46,499 nt of DNA. It comes from Coriobacteriales bacterium (GTDB taxonomy: Bacteria > Actinomycetota > Coriobacteriia > Coriobacteriales > UMGS124). Where the stretch lies: assembly GCA_017515595.1 (NCBI GenBank), contig JAFWFL010000070.1, positions 1-46,499 on the forward strand, given 5' to 3'. The notes under the pieces were generated by a model. The model saw only the letters and a list, made by a program, of their open reading frames with translations, was not told where the DNA came from and ran no database searches. How positions within the stretch are numbered: position 1 is the stretch's first letter; each line of letters begins with the position of its first letter. The translations under genes were made by a program, and so were the position numbers. Below are positions 9,377 to 17,905 of the stretch, piece after piece.

Positions 9377-10162
9377 CTACTTTGATTTTTTCTGCTTTGA
9401 TCTGAGTATAAGTCTCCTGATAGGACCTGTAATTTTTGGTGTCAGATCTATGGGTGTTACCGTAATAAGGTTATAGCGTATAGATACCCAGCGAAGTGTA
9501 ACAACAACAATAAAGCATATAACTGCCGAGAAAACCTTTGTGCACCCAACGTTTAAAAGCAGGATATAAGCGCATGCTCCCGCTAACGAGCATATCGCAT
9601 AGTAATTTCCGCTTCTAAAAATAGAAGGAATGCGTGCCAGACAAATATCACGCATCATACCTCCGCCCACAGCGGTAATGAGGCCCAGAAGCACACCTAC
9701 AATGGCGCCATACCCGCACATAATTGCTTTGTCGGTGCCTACAAACGTAAAAAGACCCACAGAAATGATGTCGAATATCGCAATGGGTTTATCGAGTTTA
9801 TAAAACAGGCCGGAAAAGAAAAACGCACAAATCGAGACAAGAATACAAACAACCATTGACCAGGGGTTATCCAATAGATAAACCGATTGTGTGGGCAGAA
9901 TGATATCGCGAATAAGGCCACCGCCCAAGCCGGTAACAATACCAAGAGCTGCGGTTCCCAAAAGATCGAGTTTGTTTGCTACTGCAGTCATTGCCCCTGA
10001 GAGCGCACCGGTAACAACAGCGCCATATTCGAGAACCAAAGGAATCGAAATAGCGGTTTCAAGAGGGCTGGTATCTGTAGAGATAGCATCAACAACCATC
10101 TCTAAGGTTTCCTGTGGCGCAAAATTGATAATGTCAAATAATGGCAGGATAAATTCCAACAC
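9377..10162 (-). CDS. TRIC/UPF0126 (YicG-like) membrane protein
   Basis: This polytopic membrane protein of about 261 residues belongs to the UPF0126/TRIC cation-channel family. It contains the two internally repeated UPF0126 halves, each with the family glycine signature: TGLGGGLIRD and TAVGGGMMRD. There are about seven hydrophobic segments, and the tail is basic (RSKQKKSK). The start is uncertain: the frame is open to an ATG at 10264, but a strong AAGGGGGG on the minus strand points to GTG 10162 or TTG 10159, giving LEFILPLF as the N-terminus. Substrate is unknown; homologues outside animals have been reported to conduct monovalent cations. Confidence 0.85.
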   Translation of the reverse strand: MLEFILPLFDIINFAPQETLEMVVDAISTDTSPLETAISIPLVLEYGAVVTGALSGAMTAVANKLDLLGTAALGIVTGLGGGLIRDIILPTQSVYLLDNPWSMVVCILVSICAFFFSGLFYKLDKPIAIFDIISVGLFTFVGTDKAIMCGYGAIVGVLLGLITAVGGGMMRDICLARIPSIFRSGNYYAICSLAGACAYILLLNVGCTKVFSAVICFIVVVTLRWVSIRYNLITVTPIDLTPKITGPIRRLILRSKQKKSK

Positions 10163-10327
10163 ATACCCCCCTTCTTTTATATACTCATAAAGTACCGCGA
10201 GAACCGTCCTTATGATAGCTTTCTTATAGATTACTCCCATTCGCATTAAGCAGAGTTTATGCATAAACGTAAATTTAAAAATTTACAAAGATACTCAACT
10301 CGGAACTTGTTATACTTCGTTACTCAC

Positions 10328-10421
10328 GGAGAGCTGTCCGAGTTGGCTTAAGGAGCACGATTGGAAATCGTGTAAGCGGTGTGGAGCCGTTTCTGGGGTT
10401 CGAATCCCCAGCTCTCCGCCA
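10328..10421 (+). tRNA. tRNA-Ser(GGA)
   Basis: This is a class II tRNA of 94 nt with a long variable arm and encoded CCA. Acceptor GGAGAGC pairs with GCTCTCC, the anticodon stem is CACGA/TCGTG, and the anticodon GGA is at 10363-10365. A TATACT hexamer at 10311-10316 is a plausible -10 element. Confidence 0.96.
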
Positions 10422-10458
10422 GTTTCTTTTTTGCGACATGACGGTTCGCGCATCCCAC

Positions 10459-10551
10459 GGAGGGATGGCAGAGTGGTTGAATGCGGCGGTCTCGAAAACC
10501 GTTTAGCCGGCAACCCCGGCTACGAGGGTTCGAATCCCTCTTCCTCCGCCA
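10459..10551 (+). tRNA. tRNA-Ser(CGA)
   Basis: This is a class II tRNA of 93 nt with acceptor GGAGGGA/TTCCTCC, a long GC-rich variable arm (AGCCGGCAACCCCGGCT) and encoded CCA. The anticodon loop CTCGAAA places anticodon CGA at 10493-10495. It lies 37 bases after the other Ser tRNA and is probably cotranscribed. Confidence 0.96.
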
Positions 10552-10648
10552 GTTTAACAATCCTTTTTTATAACAAAATATCAAATCATTCCTGCTACAA
10601 TTAGTATGGCTGACTGTTGAGTATATTTTTAACGAAAGGTTATACATC

Positions 10649-11140
10649 ATGGAACAAGTAAACCTCAAAATGAATGAGAATGTTCGTTATGCTATGGAGA
10701 CCGCATTTGATGAGGCAAAAGCGCGCCTTAGCACGGGACAGGGTGGTATGGATCCTTTTATTGTCACTGCTGTTGATGATGGATATGAGTTTAACGACAT
10801 TATTTGTGATACTCCTGAGGAAGTAAGGGAGTCAGTCAAAATGCTCCTGGCTCAGGATATGCCGGAAGGCTATGCATTATGCTATGACGGTTTTGTCGAG
10901 ACAGATGACGGTGAACTCGATGCTGTTATTGTTGAAGTTGCGGGCCGCGGTTCAGATTATGCAGACTGCCTGGCGCTTCTCTATACACTTGAAGACAGTG
11001 TTTATACATTTGAAGCGGATTATTACTATACAGGTCCGGTGCAGCAGCTTTATCCCGCAGGAACCAAACCCATCATAAGCGGTCTGACGGCAATAGACGC
11101 TGATCAAAATGATGGAGCTGACAGCGATTGCGATATATAG
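10649..11140 (+). CDS. Hypothetical small acidic protein
   Basis: This 163-residue protein is strongly acidic, with no signal peptide or membrane helix, and I do not recognise its family. The N-terminal helix (MNENVRYAMETAFDEAKARLS) is followed by a mixed alpha/beta region and a disordered Asp-rich tail (DQNDGADSDCD). GAAAGG lies 9-10 bases before ATG 10649. It stands alone between the tRNA-Ser pair and the rpsF operon. Confidence 0.7.
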   Translation: MEQVNLKMNENVRYAMETAFDEAKARLSTGQGGMDPFIVTAVDDGYEFNDIICDTPEEVRESVKMLLAQDMPEGYALCYDGFVETDDGELDAVIVEVAGRGSDYADCLALLYTLEDSVYTFEADYYYTGPVQQLYPAGTKPIISGLTAIDADQNDGADSDCDI

Positions 11141-11195
11141 AGAATATTTGAAGCATGCTCGCGCGTCCAGAATACCAACACAAATGAGCTGCTTT

Positions 11196-11244
11196 GTTAG
11201 GTTTCTGTAAAGGTTTTTCAAAACCTAACACTCTTCTTACAGAA
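11196..11244 (+). promoter_or_regulatory. Mutually exclusive hairpins upstream of the rpsF operon
   Basis: Within the 326-base gap before rpsF, GTTAGGTTT (11196-11204) can pair with AAACCTAAC (11221-11229). Overlapping this, TTCTGTAA (11203-11210) can pair with TTACAGAA (11237-11244), enclosing a third small hairpin AGGTTTT/AAAACCT. The two main pairings cannot form together. The element may instead be the 3' end of the preceding transcript, though no T run follows. The rest of the gap down to 11410 shows no gene. Confidence 0.4.
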
Positions 11245-11410
11245 CAGTCATGAGAAATATTGCGTACTGTGCGTATGTGACAACGGTCATTGCGGATGTA
11301 CCGGTTAATATTCATAGGTTCTGCATGAGTGTGGATGTCTGGCGCAGATCAAAAAAAGTCTTGCATTTTATGAGAATAGAATGCAAAATAACCCTTTGTC
11401 ATTCCCTGCC

Positions 11411-11453
11411 CTGGACGCTGCCTTCACGAGATCCGGGGCCAATTATTGTCCAG
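11411..11453 (+). promoter_or_regulatory. Hairpin next to the rpsF ribosome binding site (possible S6:S18 autoregulatory site)
   Basis: CTGGAC (11411-11416) pairs with GTCCAG (11448-11453), immediately before the AGGAGG of rpsF. The enclosed region contains CCGGGG at 11433-11438. A CCG-bearing hairpin loop in the rpsF leader is the hallmark of the S6:S18 RNA motif, through which the S6-S18 complex represses its own mRNA. Position and gene order (rpsF-ssb-rpsR) fit, but I have not aligned it to that motif. Confidence 0.4.
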
Positions 11454-11466
11454 AGGAGGTGACAAT

Positions 11467-11760
11467 ATGAAGGCTTATGAACTGCTGTTTTTTGTGAACC
11501 CGTCTATTAACGACGAGGCTCGTGCCACTGTGATGAAGAGGATCGAAACCACCATCACAACCGACAGTGGTGTCGTCGACAGTGTCGAGGAGTGGGGCAA
11601 GCGCAAACTTGCTTACGCAATTGACAAGCTGACCGACGGTGACTATACCCTGATCAATTTCCATGCTGAGCCAACCGCAATTGCCGAGCTTGACCGCGTC
11701 CTGCGCATTATGGACGACGTTGTCCGCTTTATGATCGTTCGTCGCGATGATAGGGCGTAA
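11467..11760 (+). CDS. rpsF: 30S ribosomal protein S6
   Basis: S6 is a 97-residue protein of the 30S platform that pairs with S18. The start MKAYELLFFVNPS and the motifs EEWGKRKLAYAI and YTLINFHAEP are typical. ATG 11467 follows a strong AGAGGAGGTG. It is first in the cluster rpsF-ssb-rpsR-(DUF2232-like)-rplI, and its leader holds a candidate autoregulatory hairpin. Confidence 0.96.
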   Translation: MKAYELLFFVNPSINDEARATVMKRIETTITTDSGVVDSVEEWGKRKLAYAIDKLTDGDYTLINFHAEPTAIAELDRVLRIMDDVVRFMIVRRDDRA

Positions 11761-11772
11761 GGTAATTGGAAT

Positions 11773-11790
11773 ACTGCCAGCTCTGGCAGT
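11773..11790 (+). repeat. Perfect inverted repeat between rpsF and ssb
   Basis: ACTGCCAG (11773-11780) and CTGGCAGT (11783-11790) are perfectly complementary. It lies 30 bases before the ssb start and has no T run, so an mRNA processing or translational role is possible. Confidence 0.55.
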
Positions 11791-11820
11791 GCCGGAGGTT
11801 AAGTAAGGAGCTATGGGCGT

Positions 11821-12483
11821 ATGAGTAACATTAATAAAGTAGTTGTAAGTGGTAGACTAACACGTGATCCTGAGCTTCGTTCGACCATGGGTGGAACGAC
11901 GGTTATGACCATGAGCATCGCCAACAATGAGAGGCGGCGCAATCAGCAAACCCAGCAGTGGGAGGATTACGTAAACTACTTCGACTGCACAGTGTTTGGA
12001 CAGCGCGCAGAGTTTTTCTCACGAAATCTCAAAAAGGGTATGTTGATTTGTGTTGAGGGCCGTCTTCGTTGGTCAAGTTGGGAACGTGACGGGCAAAAGC
12101 GCAGCAAGATTGAGATTCTTGTTGATGATATTGAGTTTATGAGTCCCTTAAATCCGGGTGGCTCACAGATTCAGTCTGATGACAGTTATGCTCAGAGCTA
12201 CGCTCAGCCGCAGGCGTATATTCCCACGCAAGCGAGTGTACCTATGTATACGGCTCAGCCGGTACAGATGTCTGCGCAAACAAGCGCAACTGTACCCATG
12301 ACAACACAAATGCCTATGTCTGCACCTATGTCTGTAGCTGCACAAATGCCCGCACAGACTCCGGTAACGACGCAGGTACCCACACAGGCCCCTGTACAAA
12401 CACCGGTAAGCTATGCCGCACCGGCGCAGAGTGTCCAGCAGCCGCCCATGGATCAGGTATACGACGAGGATATTCCGTTTTAA
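11821..12483 (+). CDS. ssb: Single-stranded DNA-binding protein
   Basis: SSB coats single-stranded DNA at replication forks. Residues 1 to about 108 form the OB-fold (start NKVVVSGRLTRDPELR; core YFDCTVFGQRAEF and EGRLRWSSWERDGQKRS). A linker of about 100 residues is rich in Gln, Pro, Thr, Met and Ala. The conserved acidic tip DEDIPF ends the protein and recruits partner proteins. The 220-residue length exceeds the usual 160-180 because of this linker. AAGGAG lies ten bases before ATG. Confidence 0.96.
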   Translation: MSNINKVVVSGRLTRDPELRSTMGGTTVMTMSIANNERRRNQQTQQWEDYVNYFDCTVFGQRAEFFSRNLKKGMLICVEGRLRWSSWERDGQKRSKIEILVDDIEFMSPLNPGGSQIQSDDSYAQSYAQPQAYIPTQASVPMYTAQPVQMSAQTSATVPMTTQMPMSAPMSVAAQMPAQTPVTTQVPTQAPVQTPVSYAAPAQSVQQPPMDQVYDEDIPF

Positions 12484-12549
12484 TAGACATTACAACACGT
12501 AGGGAATCCTATGTGTATGAGACAGCATCGAAGGGAGGTATGTGCACCT

Positions 12550-12810
12550 ATGGCGAACGATTTTCAGCGTCAACCCCATAAGAAGTACTGCCAACTTTGC
12601 AAGGACAATGTTGAGTTTATTGACTACAAGGATGTAAACTTACTGCGTAAGTACATGACCGACCGCGGCAAAATAAAGCCGCGTCGTGTAACCGGCGCTT
12701 GCCGTCAGCATCAGCACGAGATGGCTATGGCTATCAAGCGTGCCCGTGTTATGGCGCTTGTGCCTTACACCGTAACGGTTGTAAGCGGCAGCAGGGAACG
12801 CAGGGGCTAA
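12550..12810 (+). CDS. rpsR: 30S ribosomal protein S18
   Basis: S18 is an 86-residue 30S protein that binds S6. The N-terminal KKYCQLCKDN keeps two Cys of a possible zinc-site variant. The core YKDVNLLRKYMTDRGKI and PRRVTGACRQHQ is typical. ATG 12550 (MANDFQRQ) is the likely start, with AAGGGAGG upstream at a rather long spacing. An in-frame ATG at 12511 would add a non-conserved extension. Confidence 0.95.
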   Translation: MANDFQRQPHKKYCQLCKDNVEFIDYKDVNLLRKYMTDRGKIKPRRVTGACRQHQHEMAMAIKRARVMALVPYTVTVVSGSRERRG

Positions 12811-12813
12811 GAT

Positions 12814-13821
12814 TTGGATACCAACGAGCCACAAGGCATAGAAAAGGTACGTGACCCTTTTGAGCCTTTTCCGGGGTCAAGCCCAATACATCCGTGGATA
12901 GAATTAATTCTGTGTATAGCAGGATCGTTTGCCACGGTGATGTTTGCGGGTATAGGAACATTCGCGATGGTCTATGGTGCATGGCGATTGTTCAGACCCG
13001 ATGAAAATCGTGGATTTCTGGCTGTAGCCGGATGTCTGTTACCGGGCATTATCCTTTGCTTTGTTTCATGGCTTGATTACGGTACGCTTGTTCTGCCATG
13101 TGCCCTCTGTGCTTTGGTAATAGCGAAACTGTTACCCGGGCACTTAACGATTACCAATGTATGTCTTACCATACTTGGTCTGGCGATTTTAATGGCTGGA
13201 GCAGATATGCTCTATGCTCAATCGCTTGGGTATGGCCTTGAGTCATATTCACAGGCCATAATAGACGAAATTCGTAATCAAACGGAAGCACAGTTAAGCG
13301 GAACAGGTACGTCGGTTACTGCAATGGCGTCTTTGGACCAAATGTTCGAAATTATTCGATTGGCTTGGCCCTTTGGATACCTTATGCAGGCTGCAATAGT
13401 TGTAGCATTTGGATGTTTGGGTCTTGCTTTGTCGCAGCGTTTGAAGTATGCGCAATGTTATGCTTCTTTTACACGTTATGACGTGCCGCTTTGGGCAGTG
13501 GTTCTTCTTATTATTGGTGTGATTTGCGTAGCGCTTCCTGCCACTGAGAATGAACTATCCACTGTGTTGCGTATGGTTGGTGTAAATTCGCTGCTTGTTT
13601 GCAGAGTGCTCTTTTTCTTCCAAGGTCTTGCCGCGCTGTTGGGCATTATGGACCGACGCAAGTTTAGCGGTTTTACCCGCGTTTTGATTTTGGTACTTGC
13701 TCTATTTGCTGAAGTATGGTTCTTTGCCATCTGTGTGTTTGGTCTCATAGATGTTTGGGCCAACTTCAGGAAACTCGGACGTTCGCACGTACAAACCAAT
13801 CCTGATACACAGCAGGATTAA
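12814..13821 (+). CDS. DUF2232-like (YybS-type) membrane protein
   Basis: This 335-residue protein has about eight hydrophobic helices, in two blocks separated by a soluble stretch at about 145-175. It starts with TTG at 12814, and the AGGGG ribosome binding site overlaps the end of rpsR, so translation is coupled. Its place between rpsR and rplI matches YybS (DUF2232) of Firmicutes, whose function is unknown. The family call rests mainly on topology and position. Confidence 0.65.
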   Translation: MDTNEPQGIEKVRDPFEPFPGSSPIHPWIELILCIAGSFATVMFAGIGTFAMVYGAWRLFRPDENRGFLAVAGCLLPGIILCFVSWLDYGTLVLPCALCALVIAKLLPGHLTITNVCLTILGLAILMAGADMLYAQSLGYGLESYSQAIIDEIRNQTEAQLSGTGTSVTAMASLDQMFEIIRLAWPFGYLMQAAIVVAFGCLGLALSQRLKYAQCYASFTRYDVPLWAVVLLIIGVICVALPATENELSTVLRMVGVNSLLVCRVLFFFQGLAALLGIMDRRKFSGFTRVLILVLALFAEVWFFAICVFGLIDVWANFRKLGRSHVQTNPDTQQD

Positions 13822-13880
13822 TGTACCTGGCAACAAGGGCTTTATAAAGTATAAAGCTGTATATTGAGGAGTGTAGAAAC

Positions 13881-14396
13881 ATGAAGGTTATTCTTCAAAG
13901 CGAATTGCGCGGCAAGGGTGGCGAAGGCGACGTTATTGATGTAGCCGACGGTTACGCCAACAACTTCCTTCTTCCGCAGCGCATTGCCATTAAGGCAACT
14001 CCCGGCAACCTTAAGCAGCTCGAGCAAAAGCGTAAGAACATTGCCAAGCGTGAGGCTGTTCGTGTTACTGATGCCGAGAAGTTCAAGGAGACCATCGAGG
14101 GCAAGGTTGTACGCGTACTTGCCAAGATTGGTGACGAAGGCCAGCTCTTTGGTAGCGTTACCGCCGCACAGGTTGCAGATGCCGCTCTTGAGCAGCTTGG
14201 CATCGAGATTGACCGTAAGCGCATTGAGCTTAAGCCCATCAAGGTTGTAGGCGTTCACCCCGCAACGGTTTCTCTGTACAGGCAGATTGCCGCAACCATT
14301 TATGTCGATGTTAACGACGCTGCCGGTTTTGCCGCTGCTGATGCAGCTGCCAAGGCTGAGGCAGAAGAGGTTGCAGAGGCAGAAGAAGAGGCATAA
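13881..14396 (+). CDS. rplI: 50S ribosomal protein L9
   Basis: L9 is a two-domain protein at the base of the L1 stalk. The N-terminal domain (MKVILQSELRGKGGEGDVIDV and GYANNFLLPQ) and the C-terminal domain (GQLFGSVTAAQVADAA) are joined by the long helix. It is 171 residues rather than about 150 because of an Ala/Glu-rich tail. GAGGAG precedes ATG, and a strong terminator follows. Confidence 0.97.
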   Translation: MKVILQSELRGKGGEGDVIDVADGYANNFLLPQRIAIKATPGNLKQLEQKRKNIAKREAVRVTDAEKFKETIEGKVVRVLAKIGDEGQLFGSVTAAQVADAALEQLGIEIDRKRIELKPIKVVGVHPATVSLYRQIAATIYVDVNDAAGFAAADAAAKAEAEEVAEAEEEA

Positions 14397-14416
14397 GCCT
14401 TTTATCCCGCTCTTTA

Positions 14417-14458
14417 AACTCCCCATGGTGTTGTAATACACACCATGGGGAGTTTTTT
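14417..14458 (+). terminator. Intrinsic terminator after rplI
   Basis: AACTCCCCATGGTGT (14417-14431) pairs perfectly with ACACCATGGGGAGTT (14440-14454), followed by a run of T. It separates the rpsF-rplI unit from dnaB. Confidence 0.95.
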
Positions 14459-14544
14459 GGTTCTAGGTAGTGCAACAGATGTGAGTGCGCTATGATATAC
14501 ACTTACACTCTTTTATACTGCTACACCACATGAAGGAGCTTTAG

Positions 14545-15918
14545 GTGCCTAACCAGTATGAACGCTCTTACCAGCTCAATAATACCAACGCTTTACCTCA
14601 CAATGATGAAGCAGAAGCAGCCGTGCTTGCCGCTGCTACTATTTCTGAGCAGGTACGCCCTGAGGTTATGAGTGCGCTCGAAGTAGAAGATTTTTATCAT
14701 CCGTCGCACAAAATTCTCTTCTCGGCAATTAAAGAGCTTTATATTCGCGATATAAAGACCGACCAGGTATCATTGGCTGAATACCTTGATGCAACAGGCC
14801 AGCTCAATATGATTGGCGGCAGGGCGTTTATTATTGATATTACCAATAATACCTTTGCGCTTGCCAACTGGCGTGAGCATGTGCGCATTGTTCGCAGGTG
14901 CTCAATTTTGCGATCGCTCATTAGTGCGGCTACAGATATTACCTCACTTGCTTTTAATGCGCCGCCTGATGATATTGAATCAATTGTTGAGCGTGCCGAG
15001 GCAAAGCTTTTTACGGTTACCGGCAAAGAAGTAGAGAGCGCCAGCAAGCCTCTTGTAGAGTTTTTAACCCAGGCGTTTACCGAAATAGAAGATATTGCTT
15101 TTAATGACGGACGAATCTCCGGTGTGCCTACCGGTTTTGCTGATCTCGACAAAGTGCTTTTGGGTTTGCGACCGGGTACCATGACTGTTATTGGCGCCCG
15201 CCCCGGTGTTGGTAAGACCGCTTTTGCTTTGACGCTTGCCGCAAATGCCGCTAAAGCGGGAGTTCCCGTGATGTTTTTCTCGCTAGAAATGAGTGGCTCG
15301 GAGATCGCAACGCGTCTTCTATGTGCCGAGTCAAATGTATCCAATGAGGATGTACGAAGCGGCAGGATACCCAATGACATGTGGCCCGATATTACTGCAG
15401 CGATTGAGCGGCTTCAGAACCTTGATTTCACGGTAGATGATACCGCGGGAACCAATGTGGTGGAGATTCGCACCAAAGCCCGCCGGGCACTGCATGGGAA
15501 GCCAAACGGTCTGGTAATTGTTGATTATCTCCAGCTTATTAGCCCCTTACACCGCGCCGAGAACCAAAACGTTATGATAGGTGAAATTTCACGCGCACTT
15601 AAGATTCTCTCAAAAGACCTTCAGGTGCCCGTAATAGCTCTGTCTCAACTATCCCGCGATATTGACCGGCGTTCAGACAAGCGTCCTGTTCTCGCAGACC
15701 TGCGCGACTCAGGCTCTATTGAGCAGGATGCCGACATAGTTCTGTTTATTGACCGCTCTTTAAATGCCGAGGAAGCTGCCCGCAAGGAGCGCCCGCCCGA
15801 GAATCAGGCAAATATCATTGTTGCAAAGAACCGTGCAGGCAGAAGCGGTGTAGACATACCCCTCACCTTTATTCCAAGACTTACCAAGTTCATGAGCATG
15901 AGCAAAAAAGAAGGTTAG
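14545..15918 (+). CDS. dnaB: Replicative DNA helicase
   Basis: DnaB is the hexameric fork helicase. At 457 residues it has full length: N-terminal collar domain (HNDEAEAAVLAA), linker helix and RecA-like domain with Walker A GARPGVGKT (217-225), Walker B GLVIVDYLQL, and motifs ALSQLSR and DLRDSGSIEQDAD. There is no intein. The start is GTG 14545 with GAAGGAG upstream. It has its own unit after the rplI terminator. Confidence 0.97.
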   Translation: MPNQYERSYQLNNTNALPHNDEAEAAVLAAATISEQVRPEVMSALEVEDFYHPSHKILFSAIKELYIRDIKTDQVSLAEYLDATGQLNMIGGRAFIIDITNNTFALANWREHVRIVRRCSILRSLISAATDITSLAFNAPPDDIESIVERAEAKLFTVTGKEVESASKPLVEFLTQAFTEIEDIAFNDGRISGVPTGFADLDKVLLGLRPGTMTVIGARPGVGKTAFALTLAANAAKAGVPVMFFSLEMSGSEIATRLLCAESNVSNEDVRSGRIPNDMWPDITAAIERLQNLDFTVDDTAGTNVVEIRTKARRALHGKPNGLVIVDYLQLISPLHRAENQNVMIGEISRALKILSKDLQVPVIALSQLSRDIDRRSDKRPVLADLRDSGSIEQDADIVLFIDRSLNAEEAARKERPPENQANIIVAKNRAGRSGVDIPLTFIPRLTKFMSMSKKEG

Positions 15919-16061
15919 CAAAGTATATCGTGGATATGGAGTACTATCACACGTATAATAACTTGGGTAAAGTAAACAGATATTGCCGGAGTGAAAAACT
16001 TGCTATACAAAAGCCAGCGTTAAAAGAAACATTCCACAGCTGCAGAAAGAGAGGAAAAACA

Positions 16062-16342
16062 ATGATGGGAAAAGAATTGGATCCAGAAGTACTCTCCCGG
16101 ATTTCTGGTGGCTCTAGTCAGGAAATGGCCGAATTGCAGCGGTAATCCTTGCAAATCCCCGTCTTAAGCCCATTTGGGATAAATACATGGTTAAATGTGG
16201 TAATAATGAATTCGACGCCACAGCATGGACTGTAACGGAAGCGCTTGACTTGGGGTTTACGGCGAGTAGCGGTTCTAACCCGAACATTTATAATGATGAC
16301 GCTGCCCATGCAGATGTGTTAAGCTGTTTGAGAAGATATTAA
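16062..16342 (+). pseudogene. Double-glycine-leader small peptide gene with apparent -1 frameshift
   Basis: ATG 16062, preceded by GAGAGG, opens a 27-codon frame whose start MMGKELDPEVLSRISGG is a textbook double-glycine leader, the type cleaved by C39-peptidase ABC exporters. It stops at 16145. In the -1 frame, an open stretch starts at 16118 inside the leader gene and runs to TAA 16340-16342. It encodes about 74 residues beginning GNGRIAAVILANPRLKP, with two Cys and an acidic tail ending CLRRY. That frame has a stop at 16115 and no good start. Joined near 16118-16145, the product would be about 92 residues. It is either a decayed bacteriocin/RiPP-type precursor, a sequencing indel or a frameshifted gene. 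No exporter or modifying enzyme lies nearby. The remaining 15919-16061 has AT-rich promoter-like hexamers only. Confidence 0.6.
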
Positions 16343-16367
16343 TTGGTAAAAGAAAACCGGCATACCG

Positions 16368-16448
16368 GGTGATACAGAGTCGTGCTCTTTATCATGAAGC
16401 AGAGGCTATATCTCTGTCTAATGATAAAGAGCACGACTCTGTATCACC
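16368..16448. repeat. 28-bp perfect long hairpin upstream of purA
   Basis: Left arm 16368-16395 (begins GGTGATACAGAG) and right arm 16421-16448 (ends CTCTGTATCACC) are fully complementary over 28 bp. The 25-base loop contains a further CAGAG/CTCTG pairing, and CCGG-type bases flank both sides. There is no T run. It lies between the split peptide gene and purA. Confidence 0.85.
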
Positions 16449-16613
16449 AAACCCGGCGCTGTCTTTCTGACATATTAATACTCTTTGATATCCTGGTTTC
16501 TTTGGGTAAATGATGCTCAACGTGTATATTGGGTTCTATACCGTTATACTTATAGAGGAAAAGTTTCGATGAGCAAAAGAACAAGTGTTCTTTGCGTTTA
16601 AGGGAGTGTGGCT

Positions 16614-17897
16614 ATGCCCGGTACCGTCTTAGTAGGATCGCAGTGGGGTGACGAGGGTAAAGGTAAGATTACCGACCTCATTAGCGGTGATTATGATTAT
16701 GTTGTGCGCTTTCAGGGAGGAAACAACGCCGGTCATACGGTTATTACTCCTAAGCACAAGCTTGCCTTGCATCTGATTCCTTCAGGTGTTATTTATGAGC
16801 ATATTACACCGGTTATTGGCAACGGTTGTGTCATTGATCCCAAAGTTCTTCTCGAAGAGATGGATATTTTGGAAGGCGAAGGGATTTCTTGCGAGCGTCT
16901 TACCATAAGCGGCAATGCGCACATCATTATGCCGTACCACAAAGACCTCGACGGAGCGAGCGAAAAGCGTTTGGGCAAGAACCTTATTGGTACTACCAAG
17001 CGCGGTATTGGCCCTGCTTACCAAGATAAATCATCGCGCATGGGCCTCCGCATGCAAGATATGCTTGATCCCCATATCTTCAGAGAGAAGCTCGAGGCGG
17101 CTCTGCCCGAGAAGAACGATATTCTCGAGAAAATCTATGGTTTGCCGGGATATACCGTTGATCAGATTTGTGAAGAGTATCTCCCCTATGCAGAGCGTCT
17201 GAAGCCCTTTATTGCCGAGACAACCGTCATCCTTGACAACGCTCTTCGTGCAGGTAAGAACGTGTTGTTTGAAGGCGCCCAAGGTACTCTTCTCGACATT
17301 GACTTTGGTACCTACCCGTTTGTAACCTCCTCAAACTGCTCGGCAGGAGGAGCCGCAACTGGGTCGGGCGTTGGTATGAAGTATATCAACCGTGTTTTGG
17401 GTATTGTTAAGGCATACATTACCCGCGTAGGTTCGGGACCGTTCCCCACCGAGATTCCGCCTGAGGAGCCCGAGGGTGATCTTTTAACCCAGATTGGCGG
17501 CGAATATGGTGTAACCACCGGTCGTAAGCGTCGTTGTGGCTGGTATGATGCGGTTATTGTTGACTATGCCGCCCGTGTTAACGGCCTTACTGATCTTGCG
17601 ATTACTAAGCTCGATGTTTTGTCATCGCTTGACAGCATTAAGGTTTGTACTGCATATGACTGCGACGGCACCATTTATCACACCGTTCCTCAGCATCAAA
17701 CCGCGTTCCATCATGCAAAGCCTATTTATACCGAGATGCCCGGCTGGCATGTTGACATTACCGGCTGCCGCAGCTTTTATGAACTGCCGCGCGAAGCAAA
17801 AGACTACATTGACTTTATTGAGGACCTCGCCGGTGTACCAGTATCGATTATTGCCGTAGGGCCATCGCGCGAACAAACCATAATGCGTCATTGGTAA
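16614..17897 (+). CDS. purA: Adenylosuccinate synthetase
   Basis: PurA joins IMP and aspartate, using GTP, as the first step to AMP; PurB completes it. At 427 residues it has the usual length and motifs: GSQWGDEGKGK at the N-terminus, FQGGNNAGHT, GTTKRGIGPAYQDK, and FEGAQGTLLDID. ATG 16614 has AAGGGAG seven bases upstream; the in-frame GTG at 16608 is too close to it. A terminator follows, then purD. Confidence 0.97.
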   Translation: MPGTVLVGSQWGDEGKGKITDLISGDYDYVVRFQGGNNAGHTVITPKHKLALHLIPSGVIYEHITPVIGNGCVIDPKVLLEEMDILEGEGISCERLTISGNAHIIMPYHKDLDGASEKRLGKNLIGTTKRGIGPAYQDKSSRMGLRMQDMLDPHIFREKLEAALPEKNDILEKIYGLPGYTVDQICEEYLPYAERLKPFIAETTVILDNALRAGKNVLFEGAQGTLLDIDFGTYPFVTSSNCSAGGAATGSGVGMKYINRVLGIVKAYITRVGSGPFPTEIPPEEPEGDLLTQIGGEYGVTTGRKRRCGWYDAVIVDYAARVNGLTDLAITKLDVLSSLDSIKVCTAYDCDGTIYHTVPQHQTAFHHAKPIYTEMPGWHVDITGCRSFYELPREAKDYIDFIEDLAGVPVSIIAVGPSREQTIMRHW

Positions 17898-17905
17898 AAA
17901 AGACG

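Noticed and set aside
12163-12399. Minus-strand frame across the ssb linker
   Set aside because: It is a by-product of the Gln/Thr/Pro/Met repeat codons; ssb itself is intact with its DEDIPF tip.
15930-16061. Upstream ATG extending the double-glycine peptide by 44 residues
   Set aside because: GAGAGG lies directly before ATG 16062, and the extension would displace the leader from the N-terminus where it must be.
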